In this document: piece by piece, positions 43,593 to 56,640 of the stretch | Position numbering within the stretch: the stretch's first letter is position 1 | Layout of the letters: each line of letters opens with the position of its first letter | NCBI GenBank assembly: GCA_015680685.1 | Contig: MNCI01033474.1 | Location: forward strand, 1,549,424 to 1,613,423 | DNA: 64,000 bases | Direction: 5' to 3' | DNA from: Gnetum montanum | Lineage: Eukaryota; Streptophyta; Gnetopsida; Gnetales; Gnetaceae | Translations under genes and position numbers: made by a program | Notes under the pieces: model-generated | Databases searched by the model: none | Told to the model about the DNA's origin: nothing | Seen by the model: only the letters and a program-made list of their open reading frames with translations

Positions 43593-44454
43593 TAATGAGT
43601 AGCAAGGTACCCATACACTCAACCATACAAATATGAGCGTGTACATGTGATCTAGTCAAACTTCGCAGACAGACTAGTTGTAACACCTAAATAGTTACAC
43701 ATTGATCGTAGTTTGTTATCTTCCCACTTGGACTAGTATTTGCTTTGTCACATATGGTTTAGTCTAGAGTGAGGTGTATGATGTGATTCTAAACTAGGCT
43801 ACTCTCAGAGACAATGGGAAACAATCTTGATTAAGCTAATAGGAAAAATGAAGTAAAATCTAAGCTAGCCTAAGGGTGATGAGTATTTGTCCTTAATCAT
43901 CCATATGCATCTTGGACCTTGTGTACTACTTTTGAAATTACCAAGCACAAATTACTTGAGCATTACTAGATATGCTACTGGGTTACCAAGTAGTTACACT
44001 TAAATGTTCATGATTAAGTCGTACTCATTTCATGTTAGCAACATGAAGTGTAGATGATAATAAAGGAAATGTAAACTAAAAATACAATAATAAATAATCA
44101 ACAATTAAAGTAAATAAAAGCTAAGTGAATGTTGTAATGATGGAGTAATCTTGATATTTATTTCCAATCATGTGTGTGTTCAAGTTCATCACACTTGAAC
44201 AAAGGTTTCATATAACTACAAGAATCACACTACAGACATGCACTTAGAAAAGAACTAAAAACTAACTAAAAACTAAAAAAAAGACTCTACTCAATGACTT
44301 ACCAAAGACTCCCTTCCTGTGTGCTTAAGTGCTATATTTATAGGCCTACATAGGAACCACGATATTGTGTATTCAATATCGTTATCCAAGCTACGATATC
44401 ACATACCTGATATTGAGTATCCAATATTAGGGCCTGGAAAACCACAATTCATCA
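43593..44454 (-). repeat. 3' LTR of element D
   Basis: 862 bases; on the minus strand starts TGATGAATTG and ends in a mutated CTCATTA. GATATC/AATATC motifs lie at 44360-44430 and TATAAA (minus) at 44342-44337. Confidence 0.9.
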
Positions 44455-44469
44455 TACCCCCACGACTAA
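44455..44469 (-). promoter_or_regulatory. Polypurine tract region of element D
   Basis: On the minus strand TTAGTCGTGGGGGTA adjoins the 3' LTR, the same motif as in A, B and E. Confidence 0.7.
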
Positions 44470-44643
44470 ATAACAACTCGTCCTCGAGTCAAACAAACAA
44501 AATGAGAACGAGTTCATTTGATTACACAGTGGATAGGTATGGGATTATGGACTAACTATGAATTATTTCATGCCGCAGTGTAGAGTTAAACAAAATAAAA
44601 TTAGGATAGTAACATAGAATGCTAAAGACAATATTGCTGGAAC

Positions 44644-47393
44644 TCATGTGATTCCTGGTGGCAGTGGCTCCTCCATGGGCCTCTTTCCCTTATCTTGTGC
44701 TCTAGGCTTTGGAAATTAATATCTTTGGAGAAGCACCTAAAGCTTTTCTTCTTCGGTTTGGGGATGATGTGTTGTCCATGTTGATGTTCTAATATTTGAT
44801 GGAGTCGGCAGCTCTCATGGGCATGGTAGTTGTAGAAACATAACGTGTCAAGCCACAAAAAATCATTGTTCCTCTTTTTAGGCTCTAGATTTATCTTTAA
44901 GTTCTTGATAGTTTGTAAGTTGTCGAGCCTACAACATCTTTTTATCCTTGGTAGCTAGCTTTGACCACCTCTAACTCAGAATTTGCTACCTCTAAATTTT
45001 GCAGTGTCTTTTTTTGCTTAGTAAATTTTGCTTCATATTTGGCATAGGTGGCTATTACCTGCTTCTCCAATTCTATCCTTGGTCATCCTACTATTAACAT
45101 AGCTAATTTGGCATATCACAGGTTTTCCAACTCCATGTATTTATTGAAATCCTAGATTTGTAGGTCCCAGCTCTTTAGTTCTACTTGGTGGACGAAGGTG
45201 TAGGTATCCAGTATGGCCTGATAGTCAGTGTTTTGAGCACTGAGAGCATTGATATGGGTCTTGGCCATATGGATTTCTCTTTCAATGATCTACTTGTACA
45301 TCCCCACCTGGTCCCAGAAATGTTCGTTCAATTTCTCATGTTGCTTAGCCTCATTCTACCATGCGCTTATTTCAATGGCTGTCTTCTAATGGATTGCACA
45401 TAACTCCTCCATTAAGAGGATATTGTTTTCTCTAGCTAACTGATTCATGTCTTGGTTGACCCTTATTAATTTTTCTCTCATTTGTTGAAAATTTTCTTTG
45501 AGAACATTCTTTTTTTTCTCAATGGTGATCAACCAAAGATTCTTAGCAGCAAGAGTTTATTCTTTTCTTGTAAGGCCTTGAGTGCTTTGGCATGTGCATA
45601 CGTTTGAGCTTGTGCCTTTGAAGCATCCCAATTAGCCTTCTCTTTCTCCATTGCCATCCTTTTATTCTCTTCTAACAATTTATTCAATTGCTCCATCTAA
45701 AATAGCTCTATTTGGTTGTTTGGGATAAATTGGGATGGATCCCACTGTGTAGCTTGCAGGGCAATGAACTTCTCTTGGAGTCTTTTCAACTCATCCTCTG
45801 CATGTTTGGCCCTAACCTTTGCCATGACCAGCTTTTCCTTTGTGGAGATCAGGTCTAATTGCATTGCTGTGACATCCTGAGGGATGTCAAACAAGGACGT
45901 CATCACTTGTTCTGTTTGCAACAACTGATCCAAAACATCCTCATGATCTATAGGAGTCATCAAGGGACCAACTAAGACCTAAGCATCACGTGCTCCTGTG
46001 AGATCCATCAGTGACAAAATAGGAACATTGAATGATTCTTTAATGTGATTTTTGACCACTTCTGCTACTCTAGTTGCATCCTGGTGCTGCATGACCCCTA
46101 CCATGGAACCTTCACTAGTTTCTAATTGCACTTGAAAAGATGTAGCATTTCTAGAGATCTGTTATGATCAATGTGATTCCTCTCTTATTTGTATAGAAAC
46201 CTCACCCCATGTGTGATCAATTGAGATTGTGGGCTATATGGCATCATCAATGATCTTGAAGAGATTAGCCTCATCATGACTCTCCCAATAGATCATTTTT
46301 GCAATGGACCTGAGATGGCTCATCGATGGTCGGTAATGTTGCAGCAGTGGCAGCGGTTAGTCTTGCTATCCTGTGGGTTGTGTGCTAGGCCCTACTTCCT
46401 ATTGTTAACTGGGCCTTATGTCTAGAAGTTGGCTAGGCCCTGCTGTTTGAGGTGCAATGGGCCTAACCCTCTACTCTTGCTCAAGCTCCAGTGTCTCACT
46501 AGCATCTTTCCTTGGTGTTGGTGGCTTCAGTAATTCAGCATAGGAAGCATTTTGAGTTTTTTTGGAGACATCATTAGTTTACCCTAGAATTCCAGCATGC
46601 CGACACACAATGCAAAATTTCTTGTCTTACGTTCTTCAAACTGCCTCAATATTTTTGTGAGATATAAATGGGGCAAGTTGGCATCAACCTTACCCATCAA
46701 GATCATGTTTCCTCTCATCACATATGTGGAAATCCTATTTAATCCTTTTGTTGGGAAGATGTGATAGGTGCCAATTTTGAAATAGATTATCTATTCAAGT
46801 GTGAGCTCCCCATATGTTTTATCCTCCTTACCATATGTCCTTTTTAACCATATTTTCCATGCATCAACATTAGAGTGAGTGGATAGGTGAGCAACCTTGG
46901 GCCCTGTATTTGGAAGGTTCAAAACTTCCAAAATGGACTTAGCAAAGAAATGTACTAAAATCCCACCAATATCAATAGTGGTGCCTTCTTTATTATGCAA
47001 AAAATTGGTAAGTATCCCCCAAATACCATTTACCACTGTCTAAGAAAACAGACCATAGTGGAGACCTTTGAGTTGATCTTTGACTACCTCAGGGGCAAAT
47101 TTGGTAAAAGGTCCAAAATTGACTTTCACGATCATTGTAGTTGATGTGGACCTTTCCTGAATTTGTTGAATGCATTTCAAAGAAAACGTGAGATATTGTT
47201 CCTATTTAGGTGCCCTGCCTTCTCCACCTTTTGCATGCCTAGATTATGCAGTAACATGAGTTTCTTGATGGATGCTGAATGATTATGCCTCCTACTTTGC
47301 ATGTTTTATAGGAGGCACTTGGCCTCTACCTCTCCTTGGTCATTTCGATGCACCTTGAGAGATTTCTTCTTGTTGTCCTCATTTAGGGGCCAT
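44644..47393 (-). pseudogene. ORF2 of element D: unknown domain plus coiled coil
   Basis: Minus-strand ATG at 47393 to TGA at 44646-44644, 2750 bases; the counterpart of ORF2 in B. The open piece 47036-46791 carries TIDIGGILVHFFAKSILEVL and TYGKEDKTYGEL, followed after a stop by IYFKIGTYHIFPTKGLNRIS. The piece 45963-45697 (EDVLDQLLQTEQVMTSLFDI, LKRLQEKFIALQAT) starts the coiled coil. The end DKGKRPMEEPLPPGIT matches B almost exactly. Start, middle and end being conserved in two separate insertions supports a real gene in the source element. Function unknown. Confidence 0.7.
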
Positions 47394-49388
47394 CTTTAAT
47401 CACACCAGGATCAACTATTAGTAAGGTTGTGTAACAAAATTTGATTATCTTATAACTTACTCATTTCCTTTAACATATTCAATTTTTGCTTAGTGTGATT
47501 TTAGAGTTAGAAAATTTCAAGAAAGTCCCCCTTAAAAATTTTAATGTTGGGCCCAATTTGATCAGGTGACTTTAATAATAATTTTTTATGATTTGGGTGA
47601 AGGAATAAAATTAGTTTGGCATAAGTTTTTAGCATTTCTTAAGATCACTTACCCTTATGATATCCTTCAAGCGGCAAAAATTTCAAAAATGTTACACACA
47701 ATTTGGAGCATACCCTTCCTCCATGACTACACTTCAGGTTTAAGCAGGTTTGATCGAAAATGAAATTGGAGTGTTAATGAGTAAGATATTGATTTTTGAA
47801 TAGTAGGTGTGCAAAGCAACCAAAATCATGGAAGAAAATTGCAATAACTCCCCTCACGTGTATAGTTGAAAATGACATTGATGCACGTGCAGGGGGGTCA
47901 GGGGGGTCAATATATATAGGTTTTATAGAGGTGATATCACGTACATGCTAGCGCCCGATATCACATCAAACTCGATACTAGGTACCCAATATCACGTCCC
48001 ATCCAAAATAGGGTACTTGCCAAAATTGATAAATTTTTGAATTTCCACAGCCAAAAATGAATGATTTAAGATAAATTGGAAAAGATCTAGGATAATGTTG
48101 AGTAGATCTTGAGGCACCAAAAGTGTAATAAAGTGGAATTATACAATGAAGTTTGTCAATAGGGTAAGGAAAAAGGACATGTGATACATAGGAATGTTTG
48201 GGCTGTAATGATGATAAAGGAAAGAATAGATTCAAGAATGTAGTACTTGGAGGGTATAAGATGATGTGGTGATGTGAAATGAGTGCAAATTACAAAAGTT
48301 ATGCAAGTGGGTCCTCCTCAAAGTAGGTTCTAACCTATCATGCCCTTATGTAACCACACCTTAGAATGTCTGTAGGCACTAGAAGGGTTAAATGCAATCC
48401 ACACCAATGCAACAAAACACACACATGTTAAATATCACCATGATGAGGTATGAATTCTATGCCACACAAGACACAAGTTATAAATACTTGGACAATGGGA
48501 TGAGACAAATTGTAGAAGGGATTGTAGAGATTGGGACATGAGATAACTTACCCTAGGCATAATGAATCCTGAGTGTTGTGCATGATTAAAGTACCATTAG
48601 CCTTTCTCTCTAAGATCAAGACCAAGTCCATACCTCTAATCAGTGACATCGCATTGTTTCATCGAATGATAGATAACCATAAGAGCATCATGATAGTAAG
48701 GTGTAATTCACTTGGCATTTTATGCAAGGGAGGAGTGATTTGAATTTATATGCAACATAGTTTTCTTTCTTTTCTTTACTATTTTTCTCCTTTCTTTTCT
48801 TTTTCTACTTCTAGCTACTTTGACATTTTGTTTTTTCCAACGGTGAACCGAAAAAGAGACCAACCTTCAAGCATGGATGCATGTCTTTCCAATGGGACCC
48901 CTAGAATAGCATTGAGTTCCTTTATGGAGTGCCTTTGTCACAACTCTTACTCCAACTTTTTATTAGATCTACAAGGATCTTAGTACAACCATGCTTATAG
49001 ATGTTACCAAAGAGAATCCACAAGTCCTCTTGATGTTGCACCCTTGTCATTCCCTCTTAGTCCATCACTCTTCGCTCTGGACATAATGAGTACAAAGTCA
49101 CTTTAAGTTTAAATGATGATAAGAATATCATCATACCCAGAGTAGAACCCCTTATTAATGGAATGGATGGATGAATGTTGTGGGCTCATTGTCCAAATAA
49201 TTAGTCACTAGTAACTTGATAGCATAGAACAACACCTCAACCAACAAATCACATGAGTATTTTATTCACAAATGAGATTACCCTGAAAAGATAAAACAAA
49301 AAATTGAAAGATGAAAAATTGGAAAAGGAAAACTTGGAAAAAAATTGTAAAACTAAAGAAAAGGAAAAACATTTACTAATTCTGCTTA
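47394..49388 (-). other. Spacer of element D
   Basis: Corresponds to B 14200-16114 and, in part, to the 3' region of element A. Shared blocks include TCCTCAAAGTAGG (48311, complement of the A/B CTACTTTGGGGAGGA region) and TCCAATGGGACCCCTAGAA (48887, plus strand). The plus-strand frame 48750-48983 is the counterpart of antisense frames in B and C. Confidence 0.65.
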
Positions 49389-51756
49389 TTAGAATGGGGG
49401 ATATCCCCCATAACTAAATGTTGGCTCATGGCAAGAATTAATAAAGGAAAATTTGGATCCATGCATGTCGAAAATATTAGGATTTGGTCATATCCAAACC
49501 ATTGGGTGTCTTTTGATGTGGTGGCAAGGATGTATTCAAATTGGGGTTCACACACTTTGATTAAAGTAGGCATAGTGGGGTAGATTACAAGATGTGGTCA
49601 TGTGATAAGGAGCTAACCCACTATGGCACCTATGGCCATAAAATGGTATGAAAGGATGGATATGTCTCCCTACATTATTAAATTCATTGGCTTGTGTAGT
49701 TTTTGAAGCATTAATTAATAGCTTGGATGAGGTAGTAGGAGGTTTTGAGTTCAAGGAGGAAGGTGTAGCATAGTGCCTGGCTTATGCTGAGTTGGAGGAT
49801 GCAGTGGTTTCAGAACTATGTTGTCTCTTTCTACGATCATGCCTAAAGAAAGGATGCTTTCAATGTTGTGGAAGACTTCCACTACTATTGATAGTAGCAG
49901 CACAAGTAATGTTTGTGGGTTGGTGCTGTGGTGCAAAACCTTCCAATAAAACTAGTGGCGATGTAGAAGGAGGTGAAGGATGAGAATATTGAGGGTAAGG
50001 AGAAGCGTAAGGAACATGAGGTGGTGATCCTATGGGAGAGGACATGGGTTGATAATACTTAGGAGAATGATAACGATGAGGTGAAGTGAAGGATGTTGAT
50101 CCAGTTGGAGAGATAGGGTGTTGAACATAATAAGTACTTTGTTTCAGATGGTATGAAGGGTGTGGCTAGTTTGACGGTGGCCTCCCCCATGATTGGGGGT
50201 TTTGCCACTATGGTTGAACATGATATTTTTGTATGAAATCTAGATGTAGCATTCCTTTCCAATTCTTATGTAAGTGTGACAAGATTAGGCATTGGCCTTT
50301 GGGGTGATTGTACAAAAAAATATCACATTGATACATGTGATTTGCAATTGAGTTCCTATTCTTATTTTCTTCAACCCCTTTTTCCACTTGTCAAATGATG
50401 TTCTTTCCTATTTCTAAGTTTGGCATCCCTCTTTGTTCTGGTTGTCAGACTGATCTTGCATGGTTCCATCTCTAATAATGTTTGTATATTCTCCACATTT
50501 TTCATGTACCCATTCTGTCATCTTATTGATTTTTGCCTCAATTTCATCTAGTGATTGTAGTATTGGCAAAGATGGAGATGATTCCACCTCGTTAAGATGA
50601 GTTGATTTCTCCTCTTCATAATTGTGGACCTTTGTTATTTTGAGATTTTGGTCTTGTTGAGATATTTCAACATTCTCCCATTTAGCTATTTCTTCTTCTT
50701 CTTTTTCTACCTTCTTAATAAGCTCTTGGAATTGGTGGGTTTGTAGTTCATATAGTTGACCTGGGGCATACATCCCTAGGGTTTCCCTTTTTCATTACAA
50801 AGCCCATCCATGATGTGATACATTAGCCTTTCCTTGAAGAACCCATGGCCTAGGCATTTATTTAACAATGAATAAGATATTTTCAAGGCCATGTCCAAGG
50901 GTTCATGTTGCCCTTGTTTCCACTCTTGGATTTGTCTTCTCAAGGCTGACACTCTTGCATAGGTTTGATATTTTTCATTGAAGAGTTCTACCATTGTCAA
51001 CCAACAATGAATTGATTTCAGCTTTAAAGACCTGTACCATACTTTTTCTTGGCCAACAAGTGTCATAGGAAAGAGCTTAAGTTTTCTCCATCCATTATCA
51101 ATATTGTTCCTTGCGTAGGCATCATAGAAGTCTTGTAAATGATGTTGTAGATCTAAATCATAGCCTCCTGAAAACTTGGGAAAGTTGTTTAAGTTAAGCC
51201 TGGGTAGATGGCTTTCCTTATGATGCCTATAGGATATTTGAACAGTTGCTATTATATGCATTAGGCTCTTAGTGGCTAGCAGGGGTTCATCGTCACTAAG
51301 TAGGTTATGAGTTTGTGAGTTGGAATGATGTTGTCTTTGTTCATGTTGGCATTCCTAACTTTGCCCATGCGTTTGATTTTTATTTTTACGCTAACCCCTT
51401 GAGAAATGGTCATCCATGTCACAACTTGACATTGAAGGAGTAGAGGAAGAAAAAGAACTGGAAGACTTGTCATGACTTTTGTAAGTCTTCTAATCATCCC
51501 CTAATGTACTTTTGCTAACCATTGAGAAGGTCCTAGGCCTTACGGGCCCCCTCTTTCTAATGGATGTCTCATCCTCACTAAAGGAGTCTCAATTGGATGA
51601 CAAGAGTCCTTGAGTATCATTTTGATATCCATGAACATATGAAACTCTTACATAAGATTGAGTACTCCAATCTTCTTCATCATCATAAATTGTGTTGGTT
51701 CTCTAATGAATTGCCTCACTAGTTGTTGTGTTATCATTGTCCTGTGAGAGAGATAG
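49389..51756 (-). pseudogene. gag: gag of element D
   Basis: By alignment with B the start lies near 51756, where the ATG has been lost. Clear blocks: SYRHHKESHLPRLNLNNFPK (51230-51175), GGYDLDLQHHLQDFYDAY, VELFNEKYQTYARVSALRRQ and PLDMALKISYSLLNKC in the open stretch 51261-50776; a frameshift near 50775; MYAPGQLYELQTHQFQELIK and a charged segment in 50773-50414; knuckle remnant; Pro-rich tail 50045-49860; and the end motif FSYGGYPPF before TAA at 49391-49389. Confidence 0.82.
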
Positions 51757-51871
51757 TGTTGTAGATTGTGTGTGACTTAATTGAATTTAACTTCTTTTTA
51801 AAAATATTTATTCGTTAATACTTCATTACAATGATCTTGTATGATATAACTAATCTAGATAACTATCATTA

Positions 51872-51889
51872 TCCCTGGCAATGGTGCCA
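51872..51889 (-). promoter_or_regulatory. Primer-binding site of element D
   Basis: On the minus strand TGGCACCATTGCCAGGGA, close to the tRNA-Asp-type site. Confidence 0.75.
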
Positions 51890-51890
51890 A

Positions 51891-52741
51891 TGATGAGTGG
51901 TGAGGTATCCCTACACTCAACGATACAAATACGAGTGTGTACGTGTAATCTAGTCAAACTCCACAGATGGACTAGTTGTGGCACCTAGATAGTTACACGT
52001 CGATCGCAATTCGTTTTCTTCATACTTGAACTAGTATTTACTTTATCACATATGGTTTAGTCTAGAGTGAGGCGTATGATGTGATTCTAAACTAGGCTAC
52101 TCCTAGCGACGATGGGAAACAATCTTGATTAAGCTAATAGGAAACATGATGTAAAATCTAAGCTAGCCTAAGTGTGATGAGTATCCATCCTTAATCATTC
52201 ATATGAATCTTGGACCTTATGTACTACTTTTGGAATTACCAAGTGCACATTACTTGAGCACTACTAGATACACTACTAGGTTACCAAGTAGTTACACTTA
52301 AATGTTTGTGATTAAGTCGTACTCATTTTACGTTAGCAACATGAATTGTAGATGAAAATAAAGGAAATATCAACTAAAAATACAATAATAAATAATCAAC
52401 AATTAAAGTAAATAAAAGCTAAGTGAATGTTGTAATGATGGAGTAATCTCAATCTTTATTGTCGATCGTGTGCATGTCCAAGTACGTCACACTCCAACAA
52501 AGGTTCCATATAACTACAAGCATCACATTGTGAACATGCACTTGGAAAAGAACTAAAAACTAACAAAAAGACTCTACTCAATGACTTACCAAAGACTCTC
52601 TTCCTGTGCACCTAAGTGCTATATTCATAGGCCTACATAGGAATCACGATATTGTGTATTCGATATCGTTATCTTAGCTGTGATATCGTGTATCTAATAT
52701 TGAATATTTGATATCAGGGCTTGACAAGCCATGATTCATCA
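51891..52741 (-). repeat. 5' LTR of element D
   Basis: 851 bases; on the minus strand TGATGAATCATGG to CACTCATCA. GATATC/AATATT motifs at 52645-52715, TATA-like block near 52620, complement of AATAAAGATTGAG near 52450. Confidence 0.9.
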
Positions 52742-53135
52742 CTGATCTAGTGCACCACCTTCCTTGTTCCAACCAACATCCTCTAATCATACACAAGGGC
52801 CGCCATTCATTAGTACTCCAATCCCAAATCCAAACAATGAATCTAACAGTGTGGGGAGAGAAATAAATCCATGCATACCATATCATGATAAAGCATGCAA
52901 TCATGGGCAAGACATCCATAACATTAACACATCTCATACCCTGACCCACCATACAATTAACCATTAAGTGTGTGATCAAAAATTTTTCTATCCAGCCACC
53001 ACACCTTCAATAGATACCCAGTGGCTAGGGCATGAACGGTTACCAATGTTTCATACATGCATGGATCCTATTTATCCACTTATTAATTGTTGTCATGGCC
53101 AAATGTTTAGTCATGGGGGTCACCCCCCATTTTAA
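52742..53135 (+). pseudogene. gag: gag of element C, last part
   Basis: Continuation of the gag tail after element D. ACTCCAA and CCAATGAAT/ACAATGAATC blocks, then ATGCATACCA, match B 13920-13985. It ends MFSHGGHPPF with TAA at 53133-53135, the same end motif as B (14199) and D (49389). Confidence 0.75.
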
Positions 53136-53242
53136 TCTTTAGGATTCTTAAGTGTTTCTCATTTTTTATTTTACAAATTTTTGTCATTTTCTATTTCTTG
53201 ATCCAATCTTTCCTATTTCTTCCAATTTTTTCTATTTGTTGT
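53136..53242 (+). other. Spacer of element C, before element E
   Basis: T-rich sequence matching B 14200-14300. It ends at GTTGT (53238-53242), which pairs with ATTGT at 63117-63121 as the probable target duplication of E (one mismatch). Confidence 0.65.
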
Positions 53243-54081
53243 TGATGAATCACATTGTTTTCGTCTACTTCAACATCCAACATTTGATGTTAGAGCCTTG
53301 ACATTGGGTACATCGAGGTCCAGATGCAACATCAAGTATCCAACGTTAAGGGGTATACACTAGCCTATAAATATAGTGCCTGGGATCCTGATTTAGAATG
53401 AGTTTTTTTAGTTTTCAATTAGAGTAGCGAAGCTCTTATAGTTTATTTTCTCTAGAGCTAGAATATTTTCTAAGTTCTTGCAGAAGGAGTCTAAGTGTGT
53501 ATGGTACTTTGTTTGAGCATTGATGTACTTGAGCATAGTAGTGTGATAGGAATAAAAATGAGCTCTTTTAATAATCCTTGCAACATTGAGAATAGATTAA
53601 TGTTTTCTTTAATGTACTTTAATTTAATGCATTTGAATTAAGTAATTACTTTTCAGTTGTTAATGAACAAAAGCATAACCACTTCGAGCATACACATAGT
53701 ACTTGGTAACCCAGCAATGCTTAATGTTTGGTAGCCTAGCATCACTATATGTGTCTAAGAAAGTAGAACAATTACTTGTGTTAGGCTAGTTAGATAGTAG
53801 AATAATTAGATATTGAATTTCTCTACCTTTTATTCTTATTGTAGGTGATTGAACTTATAAAACATAAAATAAAAAAAATAATGTACCTCAATTACACTTA
53901 AACCATACCTTTGAGCCTCACAAGTGTAGTTGGGAAGAGAACAAACATTCTCAATGCCCATTTTACTTCCTAGAGGAACTAGTGCACTAGAGAACTATAG
54001 GTCCACAAAATTCAACTAGATCACGCATAATGCCTTAGTGATTCATATGGTTGGACGTAGGGGGTACCTTACTTCTCATCA
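53243..54081 (+). repeat. 5' LTR of element E
   Basis: 839 bases, TGATGAATCAC to CTTCTCATCA. U3 repeats have ACATC/GATGT cores (53270-53355). TATAAA 53366-53371, end block GTAGGGGGTACC. Confidence 0.9.
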
Positions 54082-54082
54082 T

Positions 54083-54100
54083 TGGCACCATTGTTGGGGA
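54083..54100 (+). promoter_or_regulatory. Primer-binding site of element E
   Basis: TGGCACCATTGTTGGGGA, one base after the LTR; tRNA-Asp-like. Confidence 0.78.
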
Positions 54101-54242
54101 CCTTTTTTTTGTTTCGTGCACTATCTAGGATTTAGTAAAAATCACTAAAATTGTTGGAATGAAATTGAGGGTCATATCATATTTTACAATTACTACAACA
54201 ATAATTTTAAAGCACAGGACATTTTTTACCATGTAATTAAAA

Positions 54243-56640
54243 ATGTCTTCTTCTCACAGGAGTGCTTCTCCATCCAAGCCTGATGGAGTTTATTAGCTGG
54301 TGCCTCAACAATATCAAATTGTATATGCTTATCCTGATGAGTATGTATCAAACTTCACCTTCATCCTACATTAGGATAAATAGCTATGGTGGTGTAACAT
54401 GGATGGAAACATTGTGTCTCCACCTAATCGATCTATTCTTATAATGCTTCACCAAGCACTTATCCATCTGGGTCTTCAGGAATGTCACATTGAGTACACT
54501 GTGCAAGATACTGATGTTAGGGATTATCATCCCACTAAGGCACAATGTCTCCAAAATCACTAGCTAGAACAACAACATGAATTTGCGAAGGAAAAAGGAT
54601 TTAATAATTCCCAATTCTTACTAAACCAAAATGATGATGGGGAATCCTTCTCTGGGGGTTTTCCATTTAGTGAAATTCCTCTCTTTGACTTCGATGATGG
54701 AGGTCAAAACCAGAACTTGCAGTCCACAATTTACAATCCTGGTTCTAGTAAGAATGGATCCAATGAAAAAGAAGGATATGAAGGGGCAAGTCAAGGCAAG
54801 GATGCAGATAAGAAACAAGATTATGATTGTGGTCACGATCACTGAAGGGGTTGTAGTAGGCACTGTGATGATGCTAGTCCTCCTTCCTCTTCATCTTTGT
54901 CATCATCATCTTCTTCTTTTGGCTTTGATTATGACCAAAGGAGGCAAGACTGTGATGGAGATGACCGAAATGATTGAAATGGCTGAAATGATTGAAGGGA
55001 CCATCGGGACAAGCACAATCAAGGATGTGGATATTAAAGAGAGGCACATCACCATGAATGAAGGGGTAATAGAGGGCATTGTAGGAACTATGATCATGGC
55101 CTTGATGATCCTTTGCTTACTACTTGAAGTATGCTTAATATTGTAGAGGCAATATGAATTCCAACAAGGCATGTGAAGGATAGTCAGATCAAAAGGCTAG
55201 ACATGGATAATATTCCTCAATTCGAAAGGGGATATAACTTTGATTTGCAAAACCATCTACAAGATTTTCAAGATGCATGTGCCTTGTAGAACATAGAGAA
55301 TGAGTGGCAAAAACTTAATTTATTTTCAAGAACACTCATTAAAGAAGTAGAGAACTAGTACCAGTCTTTGGAGCTAGAATCTATTAGATGATGAAGTACC
55401 ATGCTTGAATTGTTTAATGATAAATATCAAACATACTCCAAAGTGTCCAACTTGAGAAGGAAAATCCAAGAATGAAAATGAGAAACACATGAACCCCTAG
55501 ATGCCACCATTGGTCGATACTATTCCTTAATGCATAAATGTCCTAATCATGATTATTCTTAACTAGATCAACTTTGTCACATTGTAGATGGGCTTTGATC
55601 AGAAACAAGGAGAACCCTTGGTGTCTATGCCCAAGGGTGACTATCGGAATTAAGTGCTCATCAGATACAAAGATTGATTGAACAGGTAGCTAAAGAGGAG
55701 GGTGAATTAAGAAAAGGAAAAAATGCAAAAGAGTATAACCATGATCCCTCCATTTGCAAGAGGGATATTTGATTCTATGATAGTAAGGAAAAATTCACAT
55801 TTGATGAGGTGGTGAATAGGAAAACCTTGTCACACCAAAAATTTCAATTTAAAATTACAACCAAGGTTGATTAGTTATGGGACTACATGGATAGTAGATT
55901 TCAAGCTTTCCTAAAAATTACTGAAGAATCCAAAGAACAAGGTAGTGATGATGAGTATAAGAGGCGCAAGAAAGTTAAACGTGCTTATGAAAAAGGTAAG
56001 GGTAAGATTGCTACAATAGAAGAAGTTGTAGAAAGAAAATTAGATGATGATGATGGGTGTGACATTTACTAATATGTACATCCTAAGGGATGTTTCCCCA
56101 TTGTGTCACACTTACAAGATTTTGGGATGTATGCTTTGAATCCACAACTAACACAAAGGCAAGCATCTAGGAGATTACCTTATCTTCAAGGTAATTTTAG
56201 ACAATTTCATCAACAATAGCAATATTATCCAAGTGAAGCTTCACTGCAACCATATGAGTAGTATCAGTAGTGGTAGCAACTATAATCATGGAAGCTAGCA
56301 CCACCAAGGTAGTAAGACCCTTACAGACAACCTGATCCATATGGGTATTATGTTTAGTAACCTTTGTCTCCATGTGACTCCTCTAGTCATGTTTCTACTT
56401 TCCAATCTCACTACCATCTTTCTAATTATTATCAAACTCATTCTCCACATGAAATAAGGAATACCACCTCTTAGCCTTATCCCCCTCCTATCCCTACACA
56501 TGTTCCTCTTCCACTCGCATAGCTACCACTTGCTCCGCCTATGCAAGATGAACTACCAACTCAACTACAACAACACAATGCTATGAGGGCTGTTAATTTA
56601 CAACTACTTGATCAAAGAAAAAACCTTTCTTTCAACTTCA
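54243..56640 (+). pseudogene. gag: gag of element E
   Basis: ATG at 54243 (MSSSHRSASPSKPDGVY). The acidic N-terminal part and a serine-rich block (54870-54920) precede the capsid domain (about 55150-55640: STMLELFNDKYQTYSKVSNL, PLDATIGRYYSLMHKCPNH, GVYAQG, LSELSAHQIQRLIEQVAKEE). A Lys/Glu-rich segment is open at 55887-56072; the knuckle is decayed (CDIY, stop, then VHPKGC). A Tyr/Pro-rich tail ends near 56600. Stops at 56268 and 56355 fall at the same codons as 8221 and 8308 in element A. Confidence 0.8.

Larger units (their letters stand above)
43593..52741 (-). mobile_element. Element D: pol-less LTR retrotransposon (gag and ORF2) nested in element C
   Basis: 9149 bases on the minus strand: 5' LTR 52741-51891, primer site, gag to 49389, spacer, ORF2 47393-44644, polypurine tract 44469-44455, 3' LTR 44454-43593. 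Same gene order as element B and again no pol motif. It splits the gag of C: C gag similarity to B stops at 43592 and resumes at 52742. The bordering bases TGAAT and CTGAT are not a clean duplication, so the exact junction may be off by a base or two. Confidence 0.9.

Noticed and set aside
43588-52746. Target duplication for element D (TGAAT and CTGAT)
   Set aside because: The match is poor in any register, so the insertion is argued from the split gag of C instead.
54621-55172. Long hydrophobic-looking frames on both strands in E
   Set aside because: They are out-of-frame readings of the Ser/Asp-rich gag N-terminus of E.
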